A stretch of DNA of 64,000 nucleotides, from contig JBBQFI010000006.1 of assembly GCA_038321775.1 (NCBI GenBank), positions 1 to 64,000 on the forward strand, in the 5' to 3' direction. Below are positions 24,364 through 33,791 of the stretch, in pieces (position 1 is the first letter of the stretch; each line of letters opens with the position of its first letter). The notes under the pieces were generated by a model that saw nothing but the letters and a program-made list of their open reading frames with translations, was not told the DNA's origin and ran no database searches. The stretch comes from JBBQFI01 sp038321775. Lineage in GTDB: Bacteria; Verrucomicrobiota; Verrucomicrobiia; Chthoniobacterales; UBA10450. The position numbers and the translations under genes were made by a program.

Positions 24364-26211
24364 TTATTTCAGCAGCTTCTGGAAGCGCGGATGATCATGC
24401 AAACCAGCGAAGTCCGAGTCGTGCTTGATCCACATTCTTATTTCTTCGCCAACATTCGGAAGCATCCGCTCGAGAAGATCAAGAGCCTGTTCTGTCTCGC
24501 CTAGTTTCGTATATCCGCACGCAACATTGTACTGAGTGAGAGGGTCTTCAGAGCCAACAACCAGAGCGCGCGCGATCCACTCCCGAGCACGATCGTTTTC
24601 ACCCATCTCGATGAGTGCCGCGATACCCAGATACGCCGGGCGTGGATCTTCCGGGTGAAGAATCAGCTCACGCTCCGCGCGCTCGACACCGCGTCGCGCC
24701 GCACTGTCCTTCTCTTCATCTCGACCAAGAGACCTGTAGGTCTGGATGAGGAGAATTAAGGATTGATAATCGTCCGGGCTAATCTCAGCCGCGCGCTCGA
24801 ACAACGCGGCGGCGCGTTCGAAATTGCCCTGGGCAAAACTCGCGCGCGCATACAGGTAGTGCGCTTCGAACGAGCTGCGGTCGAGCGCCGTTGCCTGTTC
24901 GAATTCCGTGACCGATTCTTCAAATCGCTTTTCAATCGAGAGCGCCAATCCGCGCGACGCGTGCGCCTCCGCCAACCGATTATCCAAAGCGAGAGCTTTG
25001 TCGGTATTCGCCAGAATCCCGTCAATCGGAACATTCACATGATAATGAAGGAGGAGAAATGAGTCGCAGTCGGCGATGCCCGCATATGCGTGCGCATACC
25101 GCGGATCCAGCTCTATCGCCTTGGCGAACATTCGCCGCGCGAGATGGTAGTAAGACTTCGAGTGACGATGCAGGAACTGGCGGCCTCTTAGATAGTAGGT
25201 GTACGCTTCTACGTTATCGGTCGGCGTTTGCTCAATCGAATTTCTCTCCTGCGGCAACAGCTTCACCTTTAGTTGTTCGACGATGGCGTGAGTAATTTCG
25301 TCCTGGATGGCAAAGATGTCGGTTAGATCGCGATCGAACCGTTCCGCCCAGATGTGGTCGCCGTCCTCGGTGTTGACCAGCTGTCCCGTCACTCGCACCC
25401 GCGAGCCCGCTTTTCTCACGCTTCCCTCCAGAAGAAACTGCACACCGAGTTCCTGCCCCACCTGCTGCACCTTTCGCGGTTTGCCTTTGTAGGTGAACGC
25501 CGTGTTGCGAGCGACCACGAACAGGCCGGAAATTTTCGACAAGTCAGTGATGATGTCCTCAGTGATGCCATCGCTGAAATACTCCTGCTCCGGATCGCCG
25601 CTCATATTCGTGAACGGCAATACGGCAACGGATGGTCTATTCTCCTGCGCTCGCTCTTCGCGTTTCGCGACGCCAGTCATCGCGCCCGCGAGAACCGGGT
25701 CGGGTGAAATGCTGTAAACGCGGATGGGCTTCTCGATGTTCTTCAGGTTTTGTTCGCCGCAGTCTTCGAACGCGAGATCAAGCCGGTTACCGACATGGTC
25801 GCGCACAGTTTGCGAAATCGCGATTTTGCCCGGCTTGCAAATCCTTTCCAAACGCGCCGCGATGTTAACACCGTCGCCATAGATGTCATCACCTTCCACC
25901 ATCACATCGCCCAAACTGACACCGACCCTGAATTCGAGGCGCCGGTTCCGCGGCACCCCCGCATTTCGATCACGCATCGCGCGCTGAATCTCGGCCGCGC
26001 AAGCTACCGCGCTCACGACGCTGGGAAATTCCACCAGCATGCCGTCGCCCGTCAATTTGACGAGCCGGCCCTGATGCGTCGCGATCCTGTTATCGACAAC
26101 CTCAGCGCGCGCCGCTTTCAGCGCATCGAGCGTGGCTGCTTCGTTAGCACCCATCATTCGACTGTAACCGACCACGTCGGCCGCAAGAATTGCGCTCAAA
26201 CGCCGTTCCAT
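24364..26211 (-). CDS. Class III adenylate/guanylate cyclase with TolB-like and TPR domains
   Basis: A 615-residue protein. Residues 1-170 form a class III cyclase domain: ILAADVVGYSRMM (metal D12), KLTGDGMLVEF (D56) and DGVNIAARLE. It is followed by a short TolB-N/FlgO-like module (RPSVAVLPFTNMSGDPEQEYFSDGI), then tetratricopeptide repeats to the end. No transmembrane segment is obvious. This architecture is common in soil bacteria and may couple cyclic-nucleotide formation to protein interactions; which nucleotide is made is unknown. Confidence 0.88.
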   Translation of the reverse strand: MERRLSAILAADVVGYSRMMGANEAATLDALKAARAEVVDNRIATHQGRLVKLTGDGMLVEFPSVVSAVACAAEIQRAMRDRNAGVPRNRRLEFRVGVSLGDVMVEGDDIYGDGVNIAARLERICKPGKIAISQTVRDHVGNRLDLAFEDCGEQNLKNIEKPIRVYSISPDPVLAGAMTGVAKREERAQENRPSVAVLPFTNMSGDPEQEYFSDGITEDIITDLSKISGLFVVARNTAFTYKGKPRKVQQVGQELGVQFLLEGSVRKAGSRVRVTGQLVNTEDGDHIWAERFDRDLTDIFAIQDEITHAIVEQLKVKLLPQERNSIEQTPTDNVEAYTYYLRGRQFLHRHSKSYYHLARRMFAKAIELDPRYAHAYAGIADCDSFLLLHYHVNVPIDGILANTDKALALDNRLAEAHASRGLALSIEKRFEESVTEFEQATALDRSSFEAHYLYARASFAQGNFERAAALFERAAEISPDDYQSLILLIQTYRSLGRDEEKDSAARRGVERAERELILHPEDPRPAYLGIAALIEMGENDRAREWIARALVVGSEDPLTQYNVACGYTKLGETEQALDLLERMLPNVGEEIRMWIKHDSDFAGLHDHPRFQKLLK

Positions 26212-26332
26212 CTCACCAAATGATACAGCGTCGGAAATGATATGCGAAAACTGTGAATCGCGGAAAATGAATTTCCGCTAAAGCGACGCCCGCGCAGCTG
26301 GTCAATCAATTCACGCCACTTCGATTGATCTC

Positions 26333-26353
26333 GTCACCTGTCACTCGTCACTT
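26333..26353. repeat. Heptanucleotide array GTCACNN x3
   Basis: GTCACCT, GTCACTC and GTCACTT in succession. The last unit overlaps the 3' end of the second cupin gene. Confidence 0.7.
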
Positions 26354-26743
26354 CTGATACTGTTCGTCGCTCACCTTTTCCATCCAGTCGACCGGCTTGC
26401 CATTGAGCGCTTCCTGAATCGCGATATGAGTCATCGCCGATGTCGGTGACGCCCCGTGCCAATGCTTCTCGTTAGGCGGAATCCAGACTACATCGCCGGG
26501 CCGAATTTCTTCGATCGGACCGCCCCAACGCTGGGCCCAACCAAGACCGGACGTGACGATCAACGTCTGACCGAGTGGATGTGTATGCCAGGCAGTGCGG
26601 GCACCCGGCTCGAAGGTGACGCTTGCGCCACGCACACGTGCCGGCTCGGGCGCCTCGAACAGCGGGTCAATGCGAACCGTGCCGGTAAAATATTCAGCCG
26701 GCCCTTCGTTTGATGGTTGTGACCCGCTTCTTTTAATTTCCAT
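26348..26743 (-). CDS. Second hydroxynitrile-lyase-like cupin
   Basis: A 131-residue paralogue of the cupin at 0.5 kb (about 80% identical by eye), starting MEIKRSGSQ. The metal ligands are kept: AWHTHPLGQT and EKHWHG. It is flanked on both sides by GTCACNN heptad arrays and followed upstream by a fragment of yet another copy, so it lies in a duplication-prone spot. Confidence 0.8.
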   Translation of the reverse strand: MEIKRSGSQPSNEGPAEYFTGTVRIDPLFEAPEPARVRGASVTFEPGARTAWHTHPLGQTLIVTSGLGWAQRWGGPIEEIRPGDVVWIPPNEKHWHGASPTSAMTHIAIQEALNGKPVDWMEKVSDEQYQK

Positions 26744-26756
26744 TATTTCTCCTCTC

Positions 26757-26777
26757 GTCACAGGTCACACGTCACTT
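26757..26777. repeat. Heptanucleotide array GTCACNN x3
   Basis: GTCACAG, GTCACAC and GTCACTT, on the other side of the second cupin gene. Confidence 0.65.
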
Positions 26778-26778
26778 C

Positions 26779-26832
26779 AAAATCAGCCGGTCCTTTGGTG
26801 GAGGGCTGTGAACCACTTCTCTTGATTTCCAT
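26779..26832 (-). pseudogene. Cupin N-terminal fragment (third copy)
   Basis: The minus strand reads MEIKRSGSQPSTKGPADF and then loses homology at the heptad array. This is the first 18 codons of the hydroxynitrile-lyase-like cupin, placed directly upstream of the second full copy in the same orientation, so it is the scar of a tandem duplication. Confidence 0.75.
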
Positions 26833-26922
26833 CTCTTAACTTCGTTTTTTCCGGCTCTTCCTCAACATCTCAACAATGCGCGTCCGGCTCGGACCCTTCT
26901 ATGTCGCTCGTCCTGTCCGCTC

Positions 26923-27210
26923 CTAGTGCCAGGCGAAATTGCTGTGAGAGATTAACCAGAGCAGAGCCAAAGCGGCGAGCAACGGAAGAATGTTCACCAC
27001 CACGCTGATGATACTAAGCGTAAGCGAGCGGCCTTTGAGAAAAAAACATGAGATCCCGAGCGCCGCGCCGATGCCCCATGAACCAAGCGCGCTCGGACCG
27101 TCGATCGACATGTCGCGAAATGGTCGGATTACTTCGCAAAAAATGAGCGCGCCTAACACGCAAAGGACTAGAGCGACGATGCTGAGCAAATTCGGGATGG
27201 TCTTAATCAC
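26923..27210 (-). CDS. Three-helix membrane protein
   Basis: A 95-residue protein with hydrophobic segments at about 8-25, 43-58 and 66-88. No family recognised. The start ATG is followed by IKTIPNLLSIVALVLCV. It lies alone between the cupin fragments and the broken yjbQ. Confidence 0.55.
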   Translation of the reverse strand: MIKTIPNLLSIVALVLCVLGALIFCEVIRPFRDMSIDGPSALGSWGIGAALGISCFFLKGRSLTLSIISVVVNILPLLAALALLWLISHSNFAWH

Positions 27211-27271
27211 CGTGACAGTAGTCGATCATTATCCTGGTGCATCCCACCTCTTTTGAGCTTTTGTCAGCGAA

Positions 27272-27677
<406 letters not shown>

Positions 27678-27828
27678 CAGGTTAGCCGCTGCATCTGCTT
27701 CGTCTTCCCTTCTTCTGATCATAGCCCAGCGCTTTAGCGGTGGGACAATCGCGACCCTTCCCCTCCCCAAGTCCTTTTCGCACGAAAGAGTTTGCCGTCC
27801 CTGACGGGACTCATTGTTTAGTTCTGCG

Positions 27829-27864
27829 TTGGTTCCCAGCGCTAAAGCGCTGGGCTAGTTTCAA
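27829..27864. repeat. Palindromic repeat CCCAGCGCTAAAGCGCTGGG, left copy
   Basis: A near-perfect 20-bp palindrome within a direct repeat (GGTTCCCAGCG to CTAGTTTCAAA). The right copy is at 28356-28392, and an inverted, weaker copy is at 27723-27746. Confidence 0.8.
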
Positions 27865-27942
27865 AAGCCGAAACCGCAGGCGTTTCGCCGCACGAACCCG
27901 ATATAGTTTGCATACGCAGTCCGGGCCTGTTCAAGCTTCGCA

Positions 27943-28371
27943 ATGAAAAGCTATCTGAAACCCGCCGCGGTTGTGGCTCTCCTCTTTACGCTGGGCACCA
28001 TTTCAGTTCGAGACGTTCGTGGGGAGGACAAATGGGAGCGCCCCGGCGCCAAAGAACAGGCTGACGTCGATAGGGCCAACACCGTGCTCGATGGTGTGTA
28101 TCGCGACTTAATATCCAAGGCGGAGGATCCTAGAAACAGAAGCGGATCGCTCGACTCTGATAGGGAGAAGACCAGCCTCCGAGAAGCGCAGCGCGCTTGG
28201 ATTAAGTGGAGAGATGCTGAAGCCATGTATATCGCGCGTCACGGCGGAGCAGTCGGAGGCAGCGCTCTCCGCATGGACTTCGCGGTGGCTCAGTTGAAGC
28301 TGATTAATGAGCGCATCGCAGTGCTCAGAGCGTATGCATCACAAGCACCAACAGTTGGTTCCCAGCGCTAA
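27943..28371 (+). CDS. LprI-like (DUF1311) exported protein
   Basis: A 142-residue protein with signal peptide (AAVVALLFTLGTISV). The mature domain contains the DUF1311 signature: YRDLISKAEDPRN, then REKTSLREAQRAWIKWRDAEAMYI, then QLKLINERI. The family includes LprI, reported to inhibit lysozyme, but many members are simply periplasmic. The last residues (GSQR) and the stop are contributed by the palindromic repeat, and the gene is bracketed by direct copies of that repeat. Confidence 0.8.
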   Translation: MKSYLKPAAVVALLFTLGTISVRDVRGEDKWERPGAKEQADVDRANTVLDGVYRDLISKAEDPRNRSGSLDSDREKTSLREAQRAWIKWRDAEAMYIARHGGAVGGSALRMDFAVAQLKLINERIAVLRAYASQAPTVGSQR

Positions 28372-28392
28372 AGCGCTGGGATAGTTTCAAAG
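28356..28392. repeat. Palindromic repeat CCCAGCGCTAAAGCGCTGGG, right copy
   Basis: Direct repeat of the element at 27829. Its first bases encode the end of the LprI-like protein. Confidence 0.8.
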
Positions 28393-28536
28393 CTGAAACT
28401 CGTTCGCTGCCCGCGCTCACTCGCTCCTACCCTCGCCGCTTTACCTTCCATATCGTTCATCCCGTTCGCTCCATTCCAACCTCCGCTCTCCCCTCTCCGG
28501 TTTCCGGTATGCGGTATCCGGTTTGAACACGGTTGC

Positions 28537-31500
28537 CTACGCTAGCAGCTCTTCGAGTTCTTCGGTGGTGAGGCCGGTCATGAGCGGTTCCTCGCTGTCG
28601 ATGGCGGCGTCGATCGCCGCGCGTTTTTTTTCCTGCAACCGCAGGATTTTCTCTTCGACGGTGTCGCGCGTGATCAACTTGTAAGCGGTTACCACACGGG
28701 TTTGCCCGATGCGATGGGCGCGGTCGGTGGCTTGCGCCTCGACCGCGGGATTCCACCACGGATCGAAATGAATGACGGTGTCGGCAGCGGAAAGATTCAG
28801 GCCGACGCCGCCGGCTTTCAGGCTGATCAGGAAAACTGGAATCGCAGAATCGCCTTGGAAACGATCCACGATTTCCTGGCGGTGTTTGGTCGAGCCATCG
28901 AGATAGCAGAATGGAATCTCGAGCTTCTCCAGGCGTTCACGAATCAGGTGCAGCATCGAGACGAACTGGCTGAAGAGGAGGACGCGGTGTTCGCCGTCAA
29001 TCGCTTCTTCGAGGAGTTCGTCGAGAAGGTCCAGCTTGGCCGAAGTCTCTTCCTTATCGATGCCGACGAGGCGCAGATCGCAGCACACCTGACGCAAACG
29101 GAGCAGACCAGTGAGCATCTTCATTCGTTGGGCGCCGGCGTTCACATTCTTGCCCGAGCCGCCGAGACCTAGCTGGATTTCGCGCAACAGCGCGTCGTAG
29201 GCGGCACGTTGCTGACTCGTTAGGCTGCAGGGTACGACCTGCTCGATTTTCTCGGGCAGGTCTTTCGCGACGTCGCGTTTCCGTCGCCGAAGCAGGAACG
29301 GCTGAAGCCGGCGCGAGAGCCGGCGTTGCACATCCGGCGCGGAGCCGCGCGCGATCGGCAGTTCGTAACGCTCGCGGAAGTCGTTGCGATTCCCAAGGTA
29401 GCCGGGCAGCGCGAAGTTCATGATCGACCAAAGATCGCGCACCGAATTTTCCATCGGCGTGCCGGTCAGCACGAAGCGATGGGTCGCACGGAGGGCGTAG
29501 GCGGCCTGCGCGTTTTGCGTCTCCGGGTTTTTGATGTGCTGCGCTTCGTCGAGCACGGCGGTTGAGAAATTGATTTCGCGCAGCGTGTCGATGTCGCGTC
29601 GCAGCAGGGCGTAGCTCGTGATGACAATGTCCACATCTGCAATCGACTTGAAACGGGCGGCGCGATCGGCGCCTTCGAGCACGAGCGTCTTGAGTTCGGG
29701 CGTGAACTTCCGCGCTTCATTCTCCCAGTTGGTCGTTAGCGATGTCGGGCAGACGACAAGAGCAGGGCCATCGCCCTGGTGGGCGCGAAGAAACGCGAGC
29801 GTCTGCACCGTTTTGCCAAGACCCATCTCGTCGGCCAGGATGCCGCCGAGATTGTTCGCCGCGAGGCGCGTCAGCCATGCAAAACCAGCGAGTTGATACT
29901 CGCGCAATGTCTCCGCGAGCGGGCCGAGTTTCGTCTTCGCATCCGGAAAAGCGTCGCGACCGGTGATGAACTTCTTCAGTGCTGCGCGACGATCGGCGAC
30001 GGCCGAGCCAATCTCGCGCGCGGTCTGTTCGACATACGCAGCGTGGGCGCGGCTGATGCGGTAAAGTCCGGGCTGAGTTTGCGCCGGATCGCAGTCGCGG
30101 ATGACCTCCTTGAAATCTTCCAGGCCCGCAATGTCGATCACGGCGAGGTGGCCATTCTTTAATCGCGTCTGTGACTGGCCGGAGCCAAGCAGCCGTTGGA
30201 TGTCGGCGTTCGAAAACACCTCGCCGCCCGTCGTGGTGAGCGAGTAACGCACCTCGAACCAATCCTGACCCGAGCCGACAATCTCTAGCTTCGGCGTGAC
30301 CCGCTCGATTTCGCCGGTCCACGTCTCGACCTGCGCGGTGAGCGTAGTCTTCCAGTCGCGTTGCAGTCTCGGATAATCGGTCGCGAAAAATCGGACGACA
30401 TTTGGTTGACCATGCAGCACGAAGCCCCCGGCGTCCGTTCGGGCAAAGCCAAACTGCTCGAGCCGTGTCACAGCCGCGTTCTCTGCGTCGAGATTCCGCA
30501 TCAGCACGCGATCGGCATTTTGTGGATCGCGGAAAACGAACTGATCCTGTGCTTTGGCCAAGACTTTGATCGGCGCGCGGTCGCCGTAGGTGCACATCAA
30601 CTCACCGGTGACGCCGTTGAGCGTGCCGGCCAGCCGCAACTCAAAGGCGGGCAGCGCAGTTGCGATTTCTGGTAGCCGAACGCCTTCGCCGGCGCGCACG
30701 TCGAATGCATCGCGCAGCCGCGGCAGATCGAACGCGAGGAAGTGCAACGCGCGGTCGCCATCGAGGAGTAGTGGTCGCTCGATCAAGTGCGTCGACCCGG
30801 CTGGCAACGCTTCGCCGTAGCGGACGAACTCGTTGTTTTGCAGCAGCCACGCGTCAGTCGCGTTCCAAAGGAGCAGTGCGTTCGGCGGAAGATCCGCTTT
30901 CGCCGCGATGCCGCCGTCGCCGCGCGACTCGACCAGAAGCTCGGGACGCAACGCGGCCGAAGAGATTGTCGCCCGAGTCGCTTTGCCGAATGTAACGCCT
31001 GGATGATTCTGCAACGCGGGAAGCAGCCGCAGGAATCTGTCGCGTGACAAAGTCGCCATGCCGCTTTCGAAGATCGCCGGGACCGCGCGCAAGGCTTCGA
31101 TCAGCACGAGATCAACGTCGTTGGCTGCAAACGTGGTCTTCTTCGGGAGTGCGGAGACGAGCGTGCGGTTTCGAGAAGCTTCGGCTTCGACGACGATCAT
31201 GATCTGCCCTTTCTGCCATGCGCCCGTAAAGTTAGGCGGCAGGATCACGTGCAGTGTCGTTAGGAGAGCGTCAGCCGAATTAGCTGCGACAAACCGCGGA
31301 CCCGCCGGAGCTTCGGGAATCGTCGACTCGTTAGGCGTGGCAACCACAGCGGCCGGCGGATTCAGATAACACAGCCCCACCGCAACCGAGTGCGCACAGA
31401 TCTTCCCCGCCGAGCGAGACTCCCAGCAGCTGCACAGATTCTCGACATCGATCGCGCTTTTGATTCGCAGGCCCGAGCGATAATTCTTCGCGCCTTCGCG

Positions 31501-31638
31501 CACGTAGCCGCTCAACAACGGCGGCTCGTATTTAGCCTCAGAGACGCGGCCGCTCTTGAGCAGCTCGCGCGCAGGTTTCATCGCCTGCCATCCCCCTGCA
31601 TTAAGAAGGAGCTTCTCGCTAATCGGGATATCGCTCAC
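28537..31638 (-). CDS. SWI2/SNF2-family helicase with N-terminal SWIM zinc finger
   Basis: With a GTG start at 31638 the protein has 1033 residues. The frame is open a further 91 codons, but that part overlaps the divergent mtgA gene and is unrelated to the family. Near the N-terminus a SWIM finger is seen (CSCW, then ICAHS), then the SNF2 core: LADEMGLGKTVQTLAF (Walker A), VLDEAQHIKN (motif II), LTGTPMENS, and C-terminal ATDRAHRIGQ. A cytoplasmic DNA-dependent ATPase that remodels protein-DNA complexes; such proteins accompany repair, transcription or defence loci. The closest named relatives are HepA-type SNF2 proteins. Confidence 0.9.
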   Translation of the reverse strand: MSDIPISEKLLLNAGGWQAMKPARELLKSGRVSEAKYEPPLLSGYVREGAKNYRSGLRIKSAIDVENLCSCWESRSAGKICAHSVAVGLCYLNPPAAVVATPNESTIPEAPAGPRFVAANSADALLTTLHVILPPNFTGAWQKGQIMIVVEAEASRNRTLVSALPKKTTFAANDVDLVLIEALRAVPAIFESGMATLSRDRFLRLLPALQNHPGVTFGKATRATISSAALRPELLVESRGDGGIAAKADLPPNALLLWNATDAWLLQNNEFVRYGEALPAGSTHLIERPLLLDGDRALHFLAFDLPRLRDAFDVRAGEGVRLPEIATALPAFELRLAGTLNGVTGELMCTYGDRAPIKVLAKAQDQFVFRDPQNADRVLMRNLDAENAAVTRLEQFGFARTDAGGFVLHGQPNVVRFFATDYPRLQRDWKTTLTAQVETWTGEIERVTPKLEIVGSGQDWFEVRYSLTTTGGEVFSNADIQRLLGSGQSQTRLKNGHLAVIDIAGLEDFKEVIRDCDPAQTQPGLYRISRAHAAYVEQTAREIGSAVADRRAALKKFITGRDAFPDAKTKLGPLAETLREYQLAGFAWLTRLAANNLGGILADEMGLGKTVQTLAFLRAHQGDGPALVVCPTSLTTNWENEARKFTPELKTLVLEGADRAARFKSIADVDIVITSYALLRRDIDTLREINFSTAVLDEAQHIKNPETQNAQAAYALRATHRFVLTGTPMENSVRDLWSIMNFALPGYLGNRNDFRERYELPIARGSAPDVQRRLSRRLQPFLLRRRKRDVAKDLPEKIEQVVPCSLTSQQRAAYDALLREIQLGLGGSGKNVNAGAQRMKMLTGLLRLRQVCCDLRLVGIDKEETSAKLDLLDELLEEAIDGEHRVLLFSQFVSMLHLIRERLEKLEIPFCYLDGSTKHRQEIVDRFQGDSAIPVFLISLKAGGVGLNLSAADTVIHFDPWWNPAVEAQATDRAHRIGQTRVVTAYKLITRDTVEEKILRLQEKKRAAIDAAIDSEEPLMTGLTTEELEELLA

Positions 31639-31651
31639 GGGCGAGCAACGT

Positions 31652-31684
31652 CGCGCATTCTGTGTGTTTGCGAAAATCCGCGCG
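31652..31684. repeat. 33-bp direct repeat, left copy (flanks mtgA)
   Basis: CGCGCATTCTGTG to AAAATCCGCGCG; matches 31 of 33 positions of the copy at 32485-32517 in the same orientation. Confidence 0.85.
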
Positions 31685-31732
31685 TCATGACAACGGGTTG
31701 CGCTCGGTTCTCCCCAGCGGTCTCTTGGCGAG

Positions 31733-32458
31733 ATGCCAGCGCCGAAAGCAAAGAAACGGAAATCCAAACACCCTTGGAAAAAATGGATGCTGATCCTGCT
31801 CGTGGCTTTTCTCCTCATCCCGGCGATGCAGGTGGCGGTGGTGCGATTCATCAATCCTCCGTTGACGCTACCGATGTTGATCGAGCAGGTGGGCGCGATG
31901 TTCTCGAGCATGCCTAAGCGTTCGCTCCTCTACCGCTGGATCGATCTGCCGCAGATTCCGGAGATGTTCCTGGAGCACCTTTGGATTTCGGAAGATCAGC
32001 GATTCTTCGAGCACGATGGTTTTGACTGGAAGGAGATGGACCTCGCGCTGAAAAAAGCGGAGCGAAAAGGGAAACCGGTTCGTGGAGCGTCCACGATCAC
32101 AAACCAATGCGCCCGGTCGATCTTCCTCTGGCAAGGCCGCTCCTGGATCAGAAAAGGACTGGAGTCGTATTACACGATCTGGATGGAAGCGCTGTTGCCG
32201 AAGCGACGCATCCTGGAGCTGTACGCAAACGTGATCGAGATAGGGCGCGGGATCTATGGGGTCGAAGCGGCCTCACAGCATTATTTCGGCGTCAGCGCGC
32301 GCGGTCTAACGAGGGAGCAATCTGCAATGCTGGCGGCAGTCCTGCCGAATCCGAAAGGCTGGGATCCGACGAAGCCGGGCAGGACGTTACGATGGCGTCA
32401 GCGGCGCATTCTGCAACATGAACGGAACGCAAACTTCCCTGAGCGATTACTTCGGTGA
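31733..32458 (+). CDS. mtgA: Monofunctional peptidoglycan transglycosylase
   Basis: A 241-residue GT51 glycosyltransferase that polymerises lipid II into glycan strands in the inner membrane. A lysine-rich N-terminus, then a single membrane anchor (about 18-36), then the donor-site motif SEDQRFFEHDGFD with catalytic E87, followed by GASTITNQCARSIFL and the RRILELYAN region. Length is normal for MtgA. The gene is divergent from the SNF2 gene and flanked by 33-bp direct repeats. Confidence 0.92.
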   Translation: MPAPKAKKRKSKHPWKKWMLILLVAFLLIPAMQVAVVRFINPPLTLPMLIEQVGAMFSSMPKRSLLYRWIDLPQIPEMFLEHLWISEDQRFFEHDGFDWKEMDLALKKAERKGKPVRGASTITNQCARSIFLWQGRSWIRKGLESYYTIWMEALLPKRRILELYANVIEIGRGIYGVEAASQHYFGVSARGLTREQSAMLAAVLPNPKGWDPTKPGRTLRWRQRRILQHERNANFPERLLR

Positions 32459-32484
32459 GTCGTCCAACATCCTGATCGCGTAGC

Positions 32485-32517
32485 CGCGCATTCTGTGCGT
32501 TTGCAAAAATCCGCGCG
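32485..32517. repeat. 33-bp direct repeat, right copy (flanks mtgA)
   Basis: See the left copy at 31652-31684. It starts 26 bp after the mtgA stop and ends near the DUF4326 stop codon on the other strand. Confidence 0.85.
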
Positions 32518-32519
32518 CG

Positions 32520-32825
32520 CTAGTTCGGCCGTGAGCTCGCGATCCGCAGTAGCACATCGGCGTGGCACGGTTGATCGAGCGCGCACCAGCAGGCGAGATC
32601 TTTGTCGTGCAGGCAGTGGCGGATGTCGTGCTCGCTGAAGTTATCGGCAAGGTGCTGCTCGTATAGCTCGACGGCTTTCTCGGCAGTGAGCGTTTCGCCG
32701 TTCATCAGTTGCGAACCCACCACGTATGGGTTTCCCCAAACAGTTGGTCGGCCGACGTAGATGGCGCTCGCCGGCATCTTCCAGCCTTTCGCGCGGCTGC
32801 GCTGAATTCGCTTCGGTTTGTTCAT
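32520..32825 (-). CDS. DUF4326 family protein
   Basis: A 101-residue protein starting MNKPKRIQRSRAKGWKMP; YVGRPTVWGNPYVV and the cysteine/histidine-rich CWCALDQPCHADVLL are signatures of DUF4326, a phage- and bacteria-borne family of unknown function. The open frame extends 14 codons further upstream, but the family starts here. Confidence 0.85.
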   Translation of the reverse strand: MNKPKRIQRSRAKGWKMPASAIYVGRPTVWGNPYVVGSQLMNGETLTAEKAVELYEQHLADNFSEHDIRHCLHDKDLACWCALDQPCHADVLLRIASSRPN

Positions 32826-33188
32826 GCGTCGGTAAATCTTCGCGCCGCTCCTCCGTTCGGTAAACAAGGGCTTTGGCTGCCATTTCCACTGTCGACCGGT
32901 CGATTTAATCTCTTGGCAAATCGGCGCAGCGCCGTGCCCATACTTCTCGTTAGGCGAAAATCAGATTACATCACCCGGCCGGATTTCCTACCGCGCGGCC
33001 TTACAATCGGCTCGCTTTTATCTTTTGGATTTTTCCAAATGTGCATGACGGCGTAGCTCCGTCAGGGGACGCCAGGCTTGCGATTGTTAGTGGGACCAGG
33101 AACGGGTCAATGGTTTCTCGTTTTCTGGTTTCATGGCTTCAGAATTAATCATCAGCACATCTAGCCGCTGACTCGGTATCGCGGCGTA
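32826..33188. other. Intergenic region with a cupin remnant
   Basis: No functional gene is visible. The stretch contains a degenerate piece of the cupin family (32921-32990) and otherwise unremarkable sequence. Confidence 0.4.
32921..32990 (-). pseudogene. Cupin internal fragment (fourth copy)
   Basis: The minus strand reads EIRPGDVI, a stop, FSPNEKYGHGAAP, recognisable as the metal-site region (EIRPGDVVWFPPNEKHWHGA) of the hydroxynitrile-lyase-like cupin with an internal stop and H-to-Y and W-to-G changes. Both ends are lost. Confidence 0.7.
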
Positions 33189-33643
33189 TCAGACCAGCTT
33201 GCGCAAGACATCGGCCATCGTCGAGTCGAGCACCTTCAACGGGAAGGGCTTGATGAGCACCGTCGCGTTCACCCGCTTGAAGAAAAACTCGATGACCGGA
33301 TTGTTCCGGTGACCGGTAAAAAAAATGAACCGTTTCGCCGTAGCCGGCCGTATCCGCGTGACCGCCCAATAAAACATCTCGCCCCCGGCCTGCGGCATCA
33401 TCATGTCGCAAATGATGAGATCGAAGGCGTCCTTCCTGATCTCGTACAGGCCCTCGACGCCATTGGGACCGAGGTTATCTGAAAAAAGCGCGAGGTCAGG
33501 TGATCGCGAAGAACCTCCCGGAAATCATCGCGATCTTCCAGGAGCAAAACCCTCTGGGTCGGCACGGCCACGTGGTCGGGAGGAACGTCGATCTCGAGAG
33601 TGACGATCTCCTCGGCCTCGGGAGTTCGCAGTTGGACACGCAT
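33189..33643 (-). pseudogene. Response regulator receiver protein, frameshifted
   Basis: Two overlapping frames together make a normal receiver domain: RVLLLEDRDDFREVL, then, after a one-base loss near 33466, NGVEGLYEIRKDAFDLIICD with phosphoacceptor aspartate in IICDMMMP, FIFFTGH (Thr switch) and LIKPF (conserved lysine). A roughly 27-residue N-terminal extension precedes it. It is either inactivated or a sequencing indel. No cognate kinase is adjacent. Confidence 0.75.
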
Positions 33644-33791
33644 AGCCCAAGCCGATGAGCAGAAGAGGTGCCTCGGACTCGGGACTTTTATTGACTAACG
33701 ACGCGCGAATCGACACGCTCCGCTCCGAACTCTTACGGCGCATGGATTGCCGCGTAATGTTCTTATTCCTCTTCCTTCCTAATCACATACA

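Noticed and set aside
29717..30595. 292-residue minus-strand frame within the SNF2 gene
   Set aside because: Arginine-rich out-of-frame shadow of the helicase gene with no independent features.
31639..31911. N-terminal 91-codon extension of the SNF2 frame
   Set aside because: It overlaps the divergent mtgA gene and includes translated direct repeat; the conserved protein starts at the GTG at 31638.
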